8,955 bases of DNA from contig JALOQT010000023.1 in NCBI GenBank assembly GCA_025453375.1, positions 1 to 8,955 on the forward strand, given 5' to 3'. The DNA is from Phycisphaerales bacterium. GTDB lineage: Bacteria > Planctomycetota > Phycisphaerae > Phycisphaerales > UBA1924. A model generated the notes under the pieces. It saw nothing but the letters and a program-made list of their open reading frames with translations. It was not told the origin of the DNA and searched no databases. Shown here one piece after another: positions 1 to 6,770 of this stretch. Each line of letters opens with the position of its first letter. The stretch's first letter is position 1. A program made the translations under genes and the position numbers.

Positions 1-1
1 G

Positions 2-799
2 ATCCGACGCGAATCCTCCATGCCACTGGTGACCCAGACCTACCCCCGCGTCGTCGACACCTTCATCCTCGCTGATCTCGCCTCCACCGCCTCCGTCCTC
101 CACAAAATCGCCACCGACATCCGCCTCCTCTCCAACCGCAAGGAGATCGACGAGCCGTTTGAGGACAAGCAGATCGGCTCCAGCGCCATGCCCTACAAGC
201 GCAACCCCATGCGCTGCGAGCGCATCTGCGGCCTGACGCGGTTCGTCATGAACCTCGTCGGCAACGCCTACGACACCGCCGCGACGCAGTGGCTCGAACG
301 CACGCTCGATGACTCCTCCAACCGGCGCCTCTCGCTGCCAGAGGCCTTCCTCGCCCTCGACGGCGCGCTGGACCTGATGCACAACGTCGCCAGCGGCCTG
401 ATCGTGCACGAAGCGATGGTCCGCAAAAACCTCATGGCCGAGCTGCCCTTCATGGCCACCGAGAACATCCTGATGGCCTGCGTCAAGCTCGGCGCCGATC
501 GTCAGGAATATCACGAGCACATCCGCGCTCACGCCCAGGCCGCCGGCCTGCGCGTCAAATCCGAAGGCCTCGACAATGACCTGATCGAGCGCCTCCAGGC
601 CGACAAGCACTTCTGGTCCCGCGCCCGAGGCGGGCCGCTCACTGCCGAGCTTGACTGGTCCGGCGTGCTCGACCCGATGAAATACATCGGCCGCAGCGTC
701 GAGCAAACCGAACGCTTCATCAAGGAGGTCGTCGAACCGCTGCGCGAAGAATACGCCGCCGACCTCGCCGCCCTCGAAAACACCGCCCCGCGCGTGTGA
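2..799 (+). CDS. purB: Adenylosuccinate lyase, C-terminal part (5' end outside window)
   Basis: This enzyme cleaves adenylosuccinate to AMP and fumarate, and SAICAR to AICAR and fumarate, in cytoplasmic purine synthesis. The frame is open from base 2, so the ATG at 20 is internal and about 265 residues of a protein usually 430-480 long are visible. The fumarase/aspartase superfamily signature SSAMPYKRNP lies near 176-205; its flexible-loop serine is the usual catalytic acid/base. The TQTYPR segment comes before it, and ERTLDDSSNRR, ELPFMATENI and NDLIERLQAD after it. From memory these match the human-type ADSL clade much better than the Escherichia coli PurB type. The C-terminal helical domain ends normally at TGA 797-799. 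The gene converges on the polyketide synthase gene with only 28 bases between them. No sign of decay. Family identity is very secure. Confidence 0.96.
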   Translation: MRRESSMPLVTQTYPRVVDTFILADLASTASVLHKIATDIRLLSNRKEIDEPFEDKQIGSSAMPYKRNPMRCERICGLTRFVMNLVGNAYDTAATQWLERTLDDSSNRRLSLPEAFLALDGALDLMHNVASGLIVHEAMVRKNLMAELPFMATENILMACVKLGADRQEYHEHIRAHAQAAGLRVKSEGLDNDLIERLQADKHFWSRARGGPLTAELDWSGVLDPMKYIGRSVEQTERFIKEVVEPLREEYAADLAALENTAPRV

Positions 800-821
800 A
801 CACAACGCCTTCCCTTCACAC
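794..821. terminator. Weak inverted repeat between convergent genes
   Basis: GTGTGAA at 794-800 pairs perfectly with TTCACAC at 815-821 around a 14-base loop. The left arm overlaps the purB stop codon, and the polyketide synthase stop (828-830) lies just beyond the right arm. Neither strand has a T-run after the stem, so this is not a canonical intrinsic terminator. It could still slow polymerase or protect 3' ends of the two converging transcripts. The 7-bp stem could also be chance. Confidence 0.25.
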
Positions 822-827
822 CTCCCC

Positions 828-1922
828 TCACCCCCCCACCACCGCCGCCTCCGCGCACAGCCCTGGCCCAAATGCCAGCAGCACGATCGGCGCGCGTCGC
901 GCCAGCGCGTCTCCACGCGCGTTCTCGCGCAGCCGCTGCAAGATGAACAGCACCGTCGCGCTGCTCATATTGCCGTGATCGTGCAGCACATCGCGGCTTG
1001 CCTGCAGCGCTTCGGTCGGCAAACTCATCGCCCCCCGCACCGCCTCCAGCACGCGCGGCCCGCCGGGGTGCACGCACCACCGCGCCGCCCGCGCATCATC
1101 AATCCCGCACCCCGCCAGCACCGGCGCGAGAAACGCCCCCACATGCTCGCCGATCAACTCCGGCACGCGCGGGCCAAGCGTCATCGCAAACCCGAAATCA
1201 CCGACGTTCCACCCCATCACCTCCGACGAATCAGGAATGATCGTCGACGCCGTCGCACAAATCTCACCCGTCTCGCCCACCTCACCCCCATCACGCCCCG
1301 CCCGCACAACACACGCCGCCGCCCCATCGCCAAACAGCGCGCCAGACACAATGTGATCGTCCCGGCTCGTCGGCTGCAAGTGCAGCGTCGACAACTCCAC
1401 ACACACCACCAGCACCACGCGTGACGGATCCGCCTGCACGATCGCCGCCGCCGTCGCCAGCGCGTTGATCGCGGCATGGCACCCCATAAACCCCACATGC
1501 ACCCGCGCCGTCGTCGCCCGCAACCCCAGCCGCGCGATCAACGCCAGATCCACCCCCGGCGCGGCAAACCCCGTGCACGACGCCGTCACCAGATGCGTCA
1601 CACGACCCGCCTCCGTCGCATCCCGGCGCAGCGCCTCCCGCGCCGCGCTCTCGGCCAAGGGCGGCGCAAGCCGCGCATACGCCTCCATTCGCGCCGCCGT
1701 GCCCGGCGCGTCCGCCTGACCCGTAAACATCGTCTGCCCGCCAGCAACATCGCAGATCACACTTCCGCGCTGCGCGATCCCGCTGCGGGCAAACACCGCC
1801 CGCGCCAGTCGCAGACTTTCGCCATCGAGCTTCGCCTCGCGGACCATCAGGTCCAGCGCCTGCGCCTGGCTCAGCACACCCGTCGGCGTGCTGAGGCCGA
1901 TCGCCCCGATCACGACGCGCAC
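828..1922 (-). CDS. Type III polyketide synthase (chalcone/stilbene synthase family)
   Basis: A 364-residue homodimer-type condensing enzyme that would extend an acyl-CoA starter with malonyl-CoA without an acyl carrier protein and cyclise the chain. The Cys-His-Asn triad is visible: Cys148 in GFMGCHAAIN, His285 in WCVHPGGPRVLE and Asn318 in HGNMSSATVLFIL. Other family blocks are ASCTGFAAPGVD (115-125), GALFGDGAAA (194-203) and the C-terminal FGPG loop (351-354). Length is normal (350-390). HPGGP and GNMSSA separate it from FabH-type ketosynthases, which carry other motifs around the His and Asn. The start is GTG at 1922, supported by a strong Shine-Dalgarno a few bases upstream. It is the last gene of a three-gene operon and its start overlaps the end of the flavoprotein gene by 13 bases. 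An alkylpyrone or alkylresorcinol product is inferred from the neighbours; starter and chain length cannot be read. Confidence 0.93.
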   Translation of the reverse strand: MRVVIGAIGLSTPTGVLSQAQALDLMVREAKLDGESLRLARAVFARSGIAQRGSVICDVAGGQTMFTGQADAPGTAARMEAYARLAPPLAESAAREALRRDATEAGRVTHLVTASCTGFAAPGVDLALIARLGLRATTARVHVGFMGCHAAINALATAAAIVQADPSRVVLVVCVELSTLHLQPTSRDDHIVSGALFGDGAAACVVRAGRDGGEVGETGEICATASTIIPDSSEVMGWNVGDFGFAMTLGPRVPELIGEHVGAFLAPVLAGCGIDDARAARWCVHPGGPRVLEAVRGAMSLPTEALQASRDVLHDHGNMSSATVLFILQRLRENARGDALARRAPIVLLAFGPGLCAEAAVVGG

Positions 1923-3169
1923 GGGGCACCTCCCGTCGCGCCGCGATCCACCACCGCCTCCGGCCGCGATGCACGCCGCACGATCGCTTCGATCACACGT
2001 CGCAGCATCTGGCTCGCGCCGATCGCCACGATCGCTGGCCGTCGCATGCTACCGCGCCGCGCGATCCACCGCACCAGGCCACACGTCGCTCGCCTTCGCG
2101 ACAGCCCGCCGCGCTGCACGCGCGACCATGCCTCGGGCATCGTCATCCACGCACGTCGCGCCGCCTCACCCTCGCCGCACGCCACCGCGGCCAGCTCCCC
2201 CGCCGCGCGGCCCTGCGCGATTGCCCACGTCATCCCCTCACCCGTAAACGGCTCGACATACGCCGCGCTGTCCCCTGCGACGAGCAACCCCGGCGCACTG
2301 TGCCGCCCGCGCGATCGCGTCAGCAGCCCCGTGCCCATCATCGCCCCGACTCGCGTGAGCGCATCAGCAGGAGCATCAACGCCACACTGCCGCAGAATCT
2401 CGCCCATCAGCACGCCCGGCCCGCCTGCCGCCCGCACCGCGCGCGGGTCCATCGCGCCGGCGACATCCACACGTCCATCCGCCAATCGCACAAGGCCGAC
2501 GTACCCCGCATCCGTCGCGTGCATCGCGATCTCCCCCGCCGCCACATGGGCATGCCACGCTACGGACTCCTCACCGCTCAGCACCGCGCCCGCACCCATC
2601 CACGAATCCGGCGCGATGCGCACCGCAAACCCCTCCGCATCCACGCGGCTCAGACTGCTGCCGCTCAGCCCATCAGCCACGATCACGCACCGCGCCGCGA
2701 TCTCCCGCGTTGAACGCTCACTCCCGACTGCCAATCGCCACACCCCCGCCCCCCCCACCGCGCCCTCACAACCCAGCACCTTCGCCGAGCACCCAGGCCA
2801 GAATTGCACGCCACGCTGCACGCCCGCCTCGACGAGCCGCGCATCAAGCTCATCCCGCGCGATCGCCACCCCGCCCGGATGCGCGAAGCCTGCAACGTGC
2901 ACACCCGCACCATCGCGCCATCCACCACGCCGCGGCGTGCACACGCGCACACGCCCCAAACCCGCGCCGTTCGTCCGCACGCCCACCGCCTCAAGCATCC
3001 GCACCCCCGCCGGGTTCAAGCATGACCCGCACACCTTCGTGCGCGGCCAGGCGCACCGCTCAATCAGCAGCACCCGTGCCCCGGCCCGCGCCGCGACCAG
3101 CGCCGCGACCGCACCAGCCGGCCCCGCGCCGATCACCACCACCGGCCACACGTCGCACGCTTCATCCAT
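1910..3169 (-). CDS. FAD-dependent oxidoreductase, geranylgeranyl reductase / FixC-like
   Basis: A 419-residue class-A flavoprotein. VVVIGAGPAGAVAA (10-23) is the GxGxxG dinucleotide fold, ending in the acidic residue of LLIER. PRTKVCGSCLNP (42-53) resembles the PxxKxCGxxL motif of geranylgeranyl-reductase-like proteins. RDELDARL (105-112) is the substrate/FAD-binding RxxLD-type motif, VADGLSG (164-170) the DG motif, and GLLVAGDSAAYVEPFTGEGM (294-313) the GD motif with FAD-pyrophosphate contacts. Middle gene of the operon: its ATG overlaps the methyltransferase stop by 8 bases (ATGGATGA), and its end overlaps the PKS start. Such enzymes beside type III PKS genes hydroxylate or oxidise phenolic lipids (as SrsC does) or reduce double bonds; the sequence does not decide which. 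A GTG at 3187 would add six residues (MGGGAR), but it sits in the apparent Shine-Dalgarno, so ATG 3169 is preferred. Confidence 0.9.
   Translation of the reverse strand: MDEACDVWPVVVIGAGPAGAVAALVAARAGARVLLIERCAWPRTKVCGSCLNPAGVRMLEAVGVRTNGAGLGRVRVCTPRRGGWRDGAGVHVAGFAHPGGVAIARDELDARLVEAGVQRGVQFWPGCSAKVLGCEGAVGGAGVWRLAVGSERSTREIAARCVIVADGLSGSSLSRVDAEGFAVRIAPDSWMGAGAVLSGEESVAWHAHVAAGEIAMHATDAGYVGLVRLADGRVDVAGAMDPRAVRAAGGPGVLMGEILRQCGVDAPADALTRVGAMMGTGLLTRSRGRHSAPGLLVAGDSAAYVEPFTGEGMTWAIAQGRAAGELAAVACGEGEAARRAWMTMPEAWSRVQRGGLSRRRATCGLVRWIARRGSMRRPAIVAIGASQMLRRVIEAIVRRASRPEAVVDRGATGGAPCAS
1927..1934 (-). promoter_or_regulatory. Ribosome-binding site of the polyketide synthase gene
   Basis: The minus strand reads GGGAGGTG here, with six bases between GGAGG and the GTG start at 1922. 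This near-perfect anti-SD match fixes the GTG start. The site lies inside the coding end of the upstream flavoprotein gene, so ribosomes finishing that gene could reinitiate here. Confidence 0.8.
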
Positions 3170-3926
3170 GCGCGCCCCCCCTCCCACTCTTGGCCGCGTC
3201 AGGCCGCGTCCACATCAGTCGCATCCGCCATGGCCAACTGCGCTGCACGATCGCGCCGGGCATCCCCGCCTGGGCCGCGAGGCTCGCCAGTTCCCACGTC
3301 GTCCACGCCGCACGCACGCTCAGCACCGCATCAGTATGCACCACCGCACTGCGCGTCACCATCCGCGGGATCACCTGCGCCGCCACCAGCCCCGCCCGGC
3401 AGCGCCGCAAATCCGTCACCACCACGCCAATCTTCGACACCCGCGCCATCTCCGCCAGCACGCGCACCGCACCCGCCTCCGTCAGGTGATGCAGAAACAG
3501 CGAGCACACACTGATATCCACCTCGCCATCGCGCAGCGCCAGCCCACGCTCGACAACATCCCCCGCCAGCAGCCGCACGCCCTGCCCACCCTGCCCACCC
3601 TGCCCACCCTGCGCCGAATGTCCCAGCCGCGCTCTGGTCTGCTCCAGCGCCACCGCGCTGATATCCGCCGCGAGCAAATCCAGCTGCACGCCCTCCCTCC
3701 GTGCCCTCCGCGCTATCGACGCCAGCACATCCCCCGACCCCGTCGCCACATCCAGCAGCGACGCGCGCTTCCTCGGCCCCAGCAGCATCCGCACGCCCCG
3801 CCACAGCGGCCCACCAGCATCACTCACACGATTGAGCCGCGCCAGCCCCGCCAGCGCGTGACGATGCGCCTGCGGATCAATCGCCGGATCATCCATCAAC
3901 TCAGGTTGCAGTTCCCGCGCCCGCAT
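3162..3926 (-). CDS. Class I SAM-dependent methyltransferase (UbiE-like) of the PKS operon
   Basis: A 254-residue protein with a Rossmann methyltransferase core. Motif I is LLDVATGSGD (57-66), the acidic end of strand 2 is LLAADIS (84-90), LLAGDV (119-124) precedes the adenine contact, and SLFLHHL (142-148) is motif IV-like. The N-terminus ELQPELMDDPAIDPQAHRHA resembles methyltransferases I recall beside type III PKS genes, which begin close to this block. I therefore start at ATG 3926; an in-frame GTG at 4001 would add 25 residues (MLAAPGWRYAL...). It probably O- or C-methylates the polyketide, as SrsB does in Streptomyces griseus; this is inference. It contains an odd Gly-Gln repeat (106-116) between strands 2 and 3. 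First gene of the operon. A weak -10-like TATGCT sits at 3972-3977, about 45 bases before the ATG, but read-through from the protease gene (stop at 4037) is equally possible. Confidence 0.87.
   Translation of the reverse strand: MRARELQPELMDDPAIDPQAHRHALAGLARLNRVSDAGGPLWRGVRMLLGPRKRASLLDVATGSGDVLASIARRARREGVQLDLLAADISAVALEQTRARLGHSAQGGQGGQGGQGVRLLAGDVVERGLALRDGEVDISVCSLFLHHLTEAGAVRVLAEMARVSKIGVVVTDLRRCRAGLVAAQVIPRMVTRSAVVHTDAVLSVRAAWTTWELASLAAQAGMPGAIVQRSWPWRMRLMWTRPDAAKSGRGGAHG
3175..3185 (-). promoter_or_regulatory. Ribosome-binding region with a G7 tract before the flavoprotein gene
   Basis: The minus strand reads GGGAGGGGGGG, then CGCGC and the ATG at 3169. It is a purine-rich Shine-Dalgarno containing seven consecutive G. 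It lies inside the 3' end of the methyltransferase gene, so a change in tract length would also alter the last residues of that protein. It supports ATG 3169 over GTG 3187. Confidence 0.55.
3581..3612 (-). repeat. 9-bp tandem repeat, three copies plus part of a fourth
   Basis: On the plus strand the unit CCTGCCCAC occurs at 3581-3589, 3590-3598 and 3599-3607, followed by CCTGC. In the methyltransferase frame it encodes a Gln-Gly-Gly repeat (residues about 106-116) in a loop after the second core strand. The unit is a multiple of three, so gain or loss of copies would keep the frame. Confidence 0.9.
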
Positions 3927-4036
3927 GAGCAGCACCGACGCTCCGAGCCGCAGGTGGTGCGGCGACCTCAGAGCATAGCGCCAGCCAGGCGCCGCCAGCA
4001 CCTCGCCATCGCACCGCGCATCGGCGTCATCACGCC

Positions 4037-6277
4037 TCAGCAGCCCGCGAAGTAGCGCCCGAGGAACACGATCACATCATCGGCCGTCAGCACGCCATCC
4101 GGCGCCGGGTTCTGATTCGGCCCGGCCACATCGCCGCGCAGGTCGTTGGCGAAGAACCATCCCAGGAAGACGATGATGTCGTCCGCCGTCAGCCCGCCAT
4201 CCACGCCGACGCTCTGGTTGGCACCCGCCACGTCGCTCTGCGTGCACGGTGCCAGCCGCGTGAGACTTCCCGCCGGAATGACCGCCTCGGCTGACAGCGG
4301 CGGATCCCACCGCAGAATCACCCCGCCGCCGCCCGTCGCCTCGAAATACTCCAGACGAATCGAGTGGAATCCAGGTGCAAGATTCGCCGTGCCCTCGCGC
4401 GTCTGCATGCCGTGCAGCCCGTCGTTGTTCACCACCAGCGTGTTGCCGATGAACAGACGTGACCCATCATCACTCTCAACCTCAAAGCGATACAGCCCGC
4501 CCTGCCCAGTCACCTCCAGGAAGCCGCTGAACACCGCCGCGACATTGTCGCTCCGCCCCGAGTTGGCAATCGGCCCCGTCGTCGACGGATAGTTCACATT
4601 CGGCACCGACGTCACCAGATACGGCGTCAGCGACCCGAAATTCGGCAGCACCGACGTGCCCGCCGGAATCGCGTAATACCGCGCATCCAGCTCCGCACGC
4701 CTCGGCAGCGTGCTTTCCGACGGACGACCCGTCGATGGCGACAGCGTCACCGTCGCGGTGCTCTGCAGCGTGCCGGTCTGGATCGTGTACGTCAACGTCT
4801 CACTGAGAAAGGTCCCCGCAGGAATCTGCACCTGCAGCCGATCACGCACCGGCGGCGTGCCCACCAGACGCGTCACCGTCCGCCCGGCCGACGTCGTCGC
4901 GCTGAACGCCCCCAGCGTGAACGCATCGCACGAGCCGGAGAAGTCATTGGCCATCACATCGATCGTCACCAGCCCACCGGCACTCGTGAACGGCACCGAG
5001 TCATTCACCGCCCGCGGCGCCAGCCCCGGCGTGACCGCCGACGCATTGGTCAAGCATGACTGCGTGGCCCGACTGCGAATCGCCACCACCGCCGTGTTGC
5101 CAAACCGCGAGATGTTGCCCGTGCACCCGCCGAGGGCCGCACACATGATCGAGCAGTCACTCTGTCCGTCGCAGTGCTGCGCGTTGAAGTTATGCCCCAC
5201 CTCGTGCGTCGTCACCGCGACGCGACGGGCGAAAATTGTGCTGAAGCGAGACTGACTCACGCCATACCGCACCGTCGAACACACCCCGGGTGTATACGCG
5301 ATGCCGATGGTGCTGCCATCCATGTCCCGCCCCGTGAACAGGTGCGAGAGATCGCGAACCACCGATGCGCGATTCGCATCCCACTCGGAGCGGAACTGGC
5401 TCAGCAGCGTGCCTGCGACATTGGTCGTATACGGCTCAAAGTTGATGTAATCCGCCTCCGGCGTCCCCGCCGGCACCTCGCGCACGAAGCTCGCCGTCAG
5501 CGTCGCCAGCACCGCCGCATCCCGCTGGAAGATCGTGTTCATCGCATTGACGACCGACTCCATGTCCGAGATCGTCGTCGCCGTGTTGCTGTTGTTGGCC
5601 AGGAAGAACCGGATATCCGCCTCCACCGCCAGGTCATACTGACGCAGGCAAGGCGTCGTCGCCCCGCGCGCCGTCGCCTCGACGATCGGCTGCACATCCC
5701 CGGGCGGCGCAATCGCCCCGCCACATCGATACCCCGTCAGGCTCCGCATCTGGTTCTTCGCAAACACCATGTGCATCGCCGCCTCACCCGGAGCGACCGC
5801 CTCGATCTCCGGCATCGCCTCCGCCACCGGCTGGATGTACCAGTGCGACTGCCCATCATCGATAATCGCCCGCAGCCCCCCACCCACGATGCTCGCACCC
5901 ACGATCGAGTTCGGCTCGCCCTCGATCACCCCGCGAAAAGTCGCCGCCGGCGGCGCCTGGATCTCCACCGTTTCGCTCTGTCCCGCCTCGTTGCGCCGAA
6001 TCGCATACGCCTTATACCCCGGCGCACGCAGATTGTCCGGCATCAGCCGCAGCGTCACGATCCGATCACCCAGCGGCACATCCACCGTCCACACCAGCGG
6101 CGCAGGCTGCTCATGCGTGATCACCGGCGTCACCAGCGGCAGCATCACACCATCACGCAGCCCCATCGCCCGAAGCGCGGCCTCGCGATCCGGCGCATCA
6201 CCGCGCGCAGCGATTGGCCCCATCGCCACCATGCCGATGGCCACACACGTCATCCACCCGAGCATTCGATGTGTCAT
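4037..6277 (-). CDS. Secreted metzincin metallopeptidase (M12B/reprolysin-like) with Ig-like, PA14 and Gly-Cys dockerin domains
   Basis: A 746-residue exported zinc protease. A signal peptide (1-26, hydrophobic core about 8-20, ending AARG) is followed by a reprolysin-type prodomain (about 30-205) with a lone cysteine in TGYRCGGA (Cys185). The catalytic domain (about 212-412) carries HEVGHNFNAQHC: zinc ligands His358, His362, His368 and general base Glu359. The usual Gly after the second His is Asn. Met378 in CSIMCA is a plausible Met-turn. Next come an Ig/cadherin-like domain (424-514), a PA14 domain (529-660, YRFEVESDDGSRLFIG and ILRWDPP) that often binds glycans, and a dockerin-like domain (678-746) ending in GC. 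The frame stays open to 6631, but ATG 6277 has an AAGGA Shine-Dalgarno eight bases upstream and begins a good signal peptide. The substrate is unknown. Its stop lies 110 bases before the methyltransferase ATG with no terminator seen, so read-through into the PKS operon is possible. Confidence 0.92.
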   Translation of the reverse strand: MTHRMLGWMTCVAIGMVAMGPIAARGDAPDREAALRAMGLRDGVMLPLVTPVITHEQPAPLVWTVDVPLGDRIVTLRLMPDNLRAPGYKAYAIRRNEAGQSETVEIQAPPAATFRGVIEGEPNSIVGASIVGGGLRAIIDDGQSHWYIQPVAEAMPEIEAVAPGEAAMHMVFAKNQMRSLTGYRCGGAIAPPGDVQPIVEATARGATTPCLRQYDLAVEADIRFFLANNSNTATTISDMESVVNAMNTIFQRDAAVLATLTASFVREVPAGTPEADYINFEPYTTNVAGTLLSQFRSEWDANRASVVRDLSHLFTGRDMDGSTIGIAYTPGVCSTVRYGVSQSRFSTIFARRVAVTTHEVGHNFNAQHCDGQSDCSIMCAALGGCTGNISRFGNTAVVAIRSRATQSCLTNASAVTPGLAPRAVNDSVPFTSAGGLVTIDVMANDFSGSCDAFTLGAFSATTSAGRTVTRLVGTPPVRDRLQVQIPAGTFLSETLTYTIQTGTLQSTATVTLSPSTGRPSESTLPRRAELDARYYAIPAGTSVLPNFGSLTPYLVTSVPNVNYPSTTGPIANSGRSDNVAAVFSGFLEVTGQGGLYRFEVESDDGSRLFIGNTLVVNNDGLHGMQTREGTANLAPGFHSIRLEYFEATGGGGVILRWDPPLSAEAVIPAGSLTRLAPCTQSDVAGANQSVGVDGGLTADDIIVFLGWFFANDLRGDVAGPNQNPAPDGVLTADDVIVFLGRYFAGC
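4040..4246 (-). repeat. Paired dockerin-like repeat (Gly-Cys type) of the metallopeptidase
   Basis: Residues 678-746 hold two copies of a motif of the form DVAGxNQxxxxDGxLTADD followed by (I/V)IVFLGxxF. The block opens with Cys678 and ends at the terminal Gly-Cys. Each copy resembles a dockerin calcium loop plus helix, but with a longer loop than the canonical twelve-residue EF-hand. The first and last cysteines could form a disulfide clasp. The DNA of the first copy (4161-4183, coding IIVFLG and flanks) matches the two copies in the neighbouring gene almost base for base; the second copy (4059-4081) has diverged. Confidence 0.85.
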
Positions 6278-6663
6278 TCCCGCGGTCCTTCCCATATTGC
6301 CGGATTGATCGCACAACTCGCCACCAGCACACAGCCATCCAGCGGTCGCCTGCGCGCCCGCCATCCAACCAACCCTCACGATCCCACGCCGCCCCGCCCA
6401 ACCCCACACCAGCCCCCGCCAACTCACGCGCACCGCAGACCAGCCATCGACAGCCGCATCCTCGCGCCCATCACCGCGACGATCGCTCGCCGCCCTCGCG
6501 GACCACTTGTGAGAACAACCAGCCAAAGTGTGACGCCATCGGCCCGCGAATGCAAGCCGAACCATCCCCTCTTCGTGAGAAAGTCTTCGCCGGTTCCAGC
6601 CCTCGCCAGAAGTACTTGCCCACCTCGCCAACCCCTACTCCAACCCGTGCCCAACCACTAATG
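6278..6663 (-). other. 386-base region upstream of the metallopeptidase, no convincing gene
   Basis: This holds the protease leader and presumably its promoter. The protease frame runs on upstream without a stop to 6631, but the extra 118 codons look like chance GC-rich coding (many Arg, Gly, Trp) and would bury the signal peptide. No RNA gene or riboswitch fold is recognised. The best sigma70-like guess on the minus strand is TTGCAT, 17 bases, CACACT (about 6528-6556), each hexamer matching 3 of 6, which is too weak to call. The 5' UTR could be long. Confidence 0.4.
6286..6290 (-). promoter_or_regulatory. Ribosome-binding site of the metallopeptidase gene
   Basis: AAGGA on the minus strand, eight bases before the ATG at 6277. 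It decides between this start and the in-frame ATG at 6295, whose own coding sequence would contain the site. Confidence 0.65.
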
Positions 6664-6694
6664 AAAAACGCCCCGCGCCAAAGCGCAGGGCGTT
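6664..6694 (-). terminator. Rho-independent terminator of the dockerin-anchored protein gene
   Basis: A hairpin with arms at 6667-6678 and 6683-6694: eleven pairs, one C-A mismatch and a four-base loop (6679-6682). On the minus strand the stem is followed directly by TTTTT (complement of 6664-6668). This is a typical intrinsic terminator for transcription running leftwards, 76 bases beyond the stop codon at 6771. It should separate that gene from the protease gene. The plus strand has no T-run after the stem, so it is directional. Confidence 0.85.
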
Positions 6695-6770
6695 GAAGAA
6701 TCACACATCAGACCGTGGCCTCGCCCAGCCTTTCACTGAGCCCTCGGCCCTCACACCTCGGCCCTTCCGC

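Noticed and set aside
529..1080. Minus-strand frame across the purB end and PKS end
   Set aside because: It overlaps two well-supported genes and has an Ala/Arg/Gly-rich product with no recognisable domain.
828..1922. Polyketide synthase gene read as FabH (ketoacyl-ACP synthase III)
   Set aside because: The residues around the active His (HPGGP) and Asn (GNMSSA) are those of chalcone-synthase-type enzymes.
1476..4055. 859-codon plus-strand open frame opposite the whole PKS operon
   Set aside because: Its product is dominated by Arg, Pro and His with no domain, and it lies antisense to three genes with clear catalytic motifs. It is a side effect of GC-rich codon bias.
6278..6631. N-terminal extension of the metallopeptidase to 6631
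   Set aside because: The signal peptide beginning at 6277 would be internal, the extra part is low-complexity GC-rich sequence, and a good Shine-Dalgarno precedes 6277.
5174..6661. 495-codon plus-strand open frame opposite the metallopeptidase
   Set aside because: Arg/His/Pro-rich shadow of the protease gene; no motif, no ribosome-binding support.
6742..6765. 10-base direct repeat CCTCGGCCCT (6742-6751 and 6756-6765) just after the modular protein gene
   Set aside because: Short and GC-rich, with no flanking mobile-element feature; probably chance in a 3' UTR.
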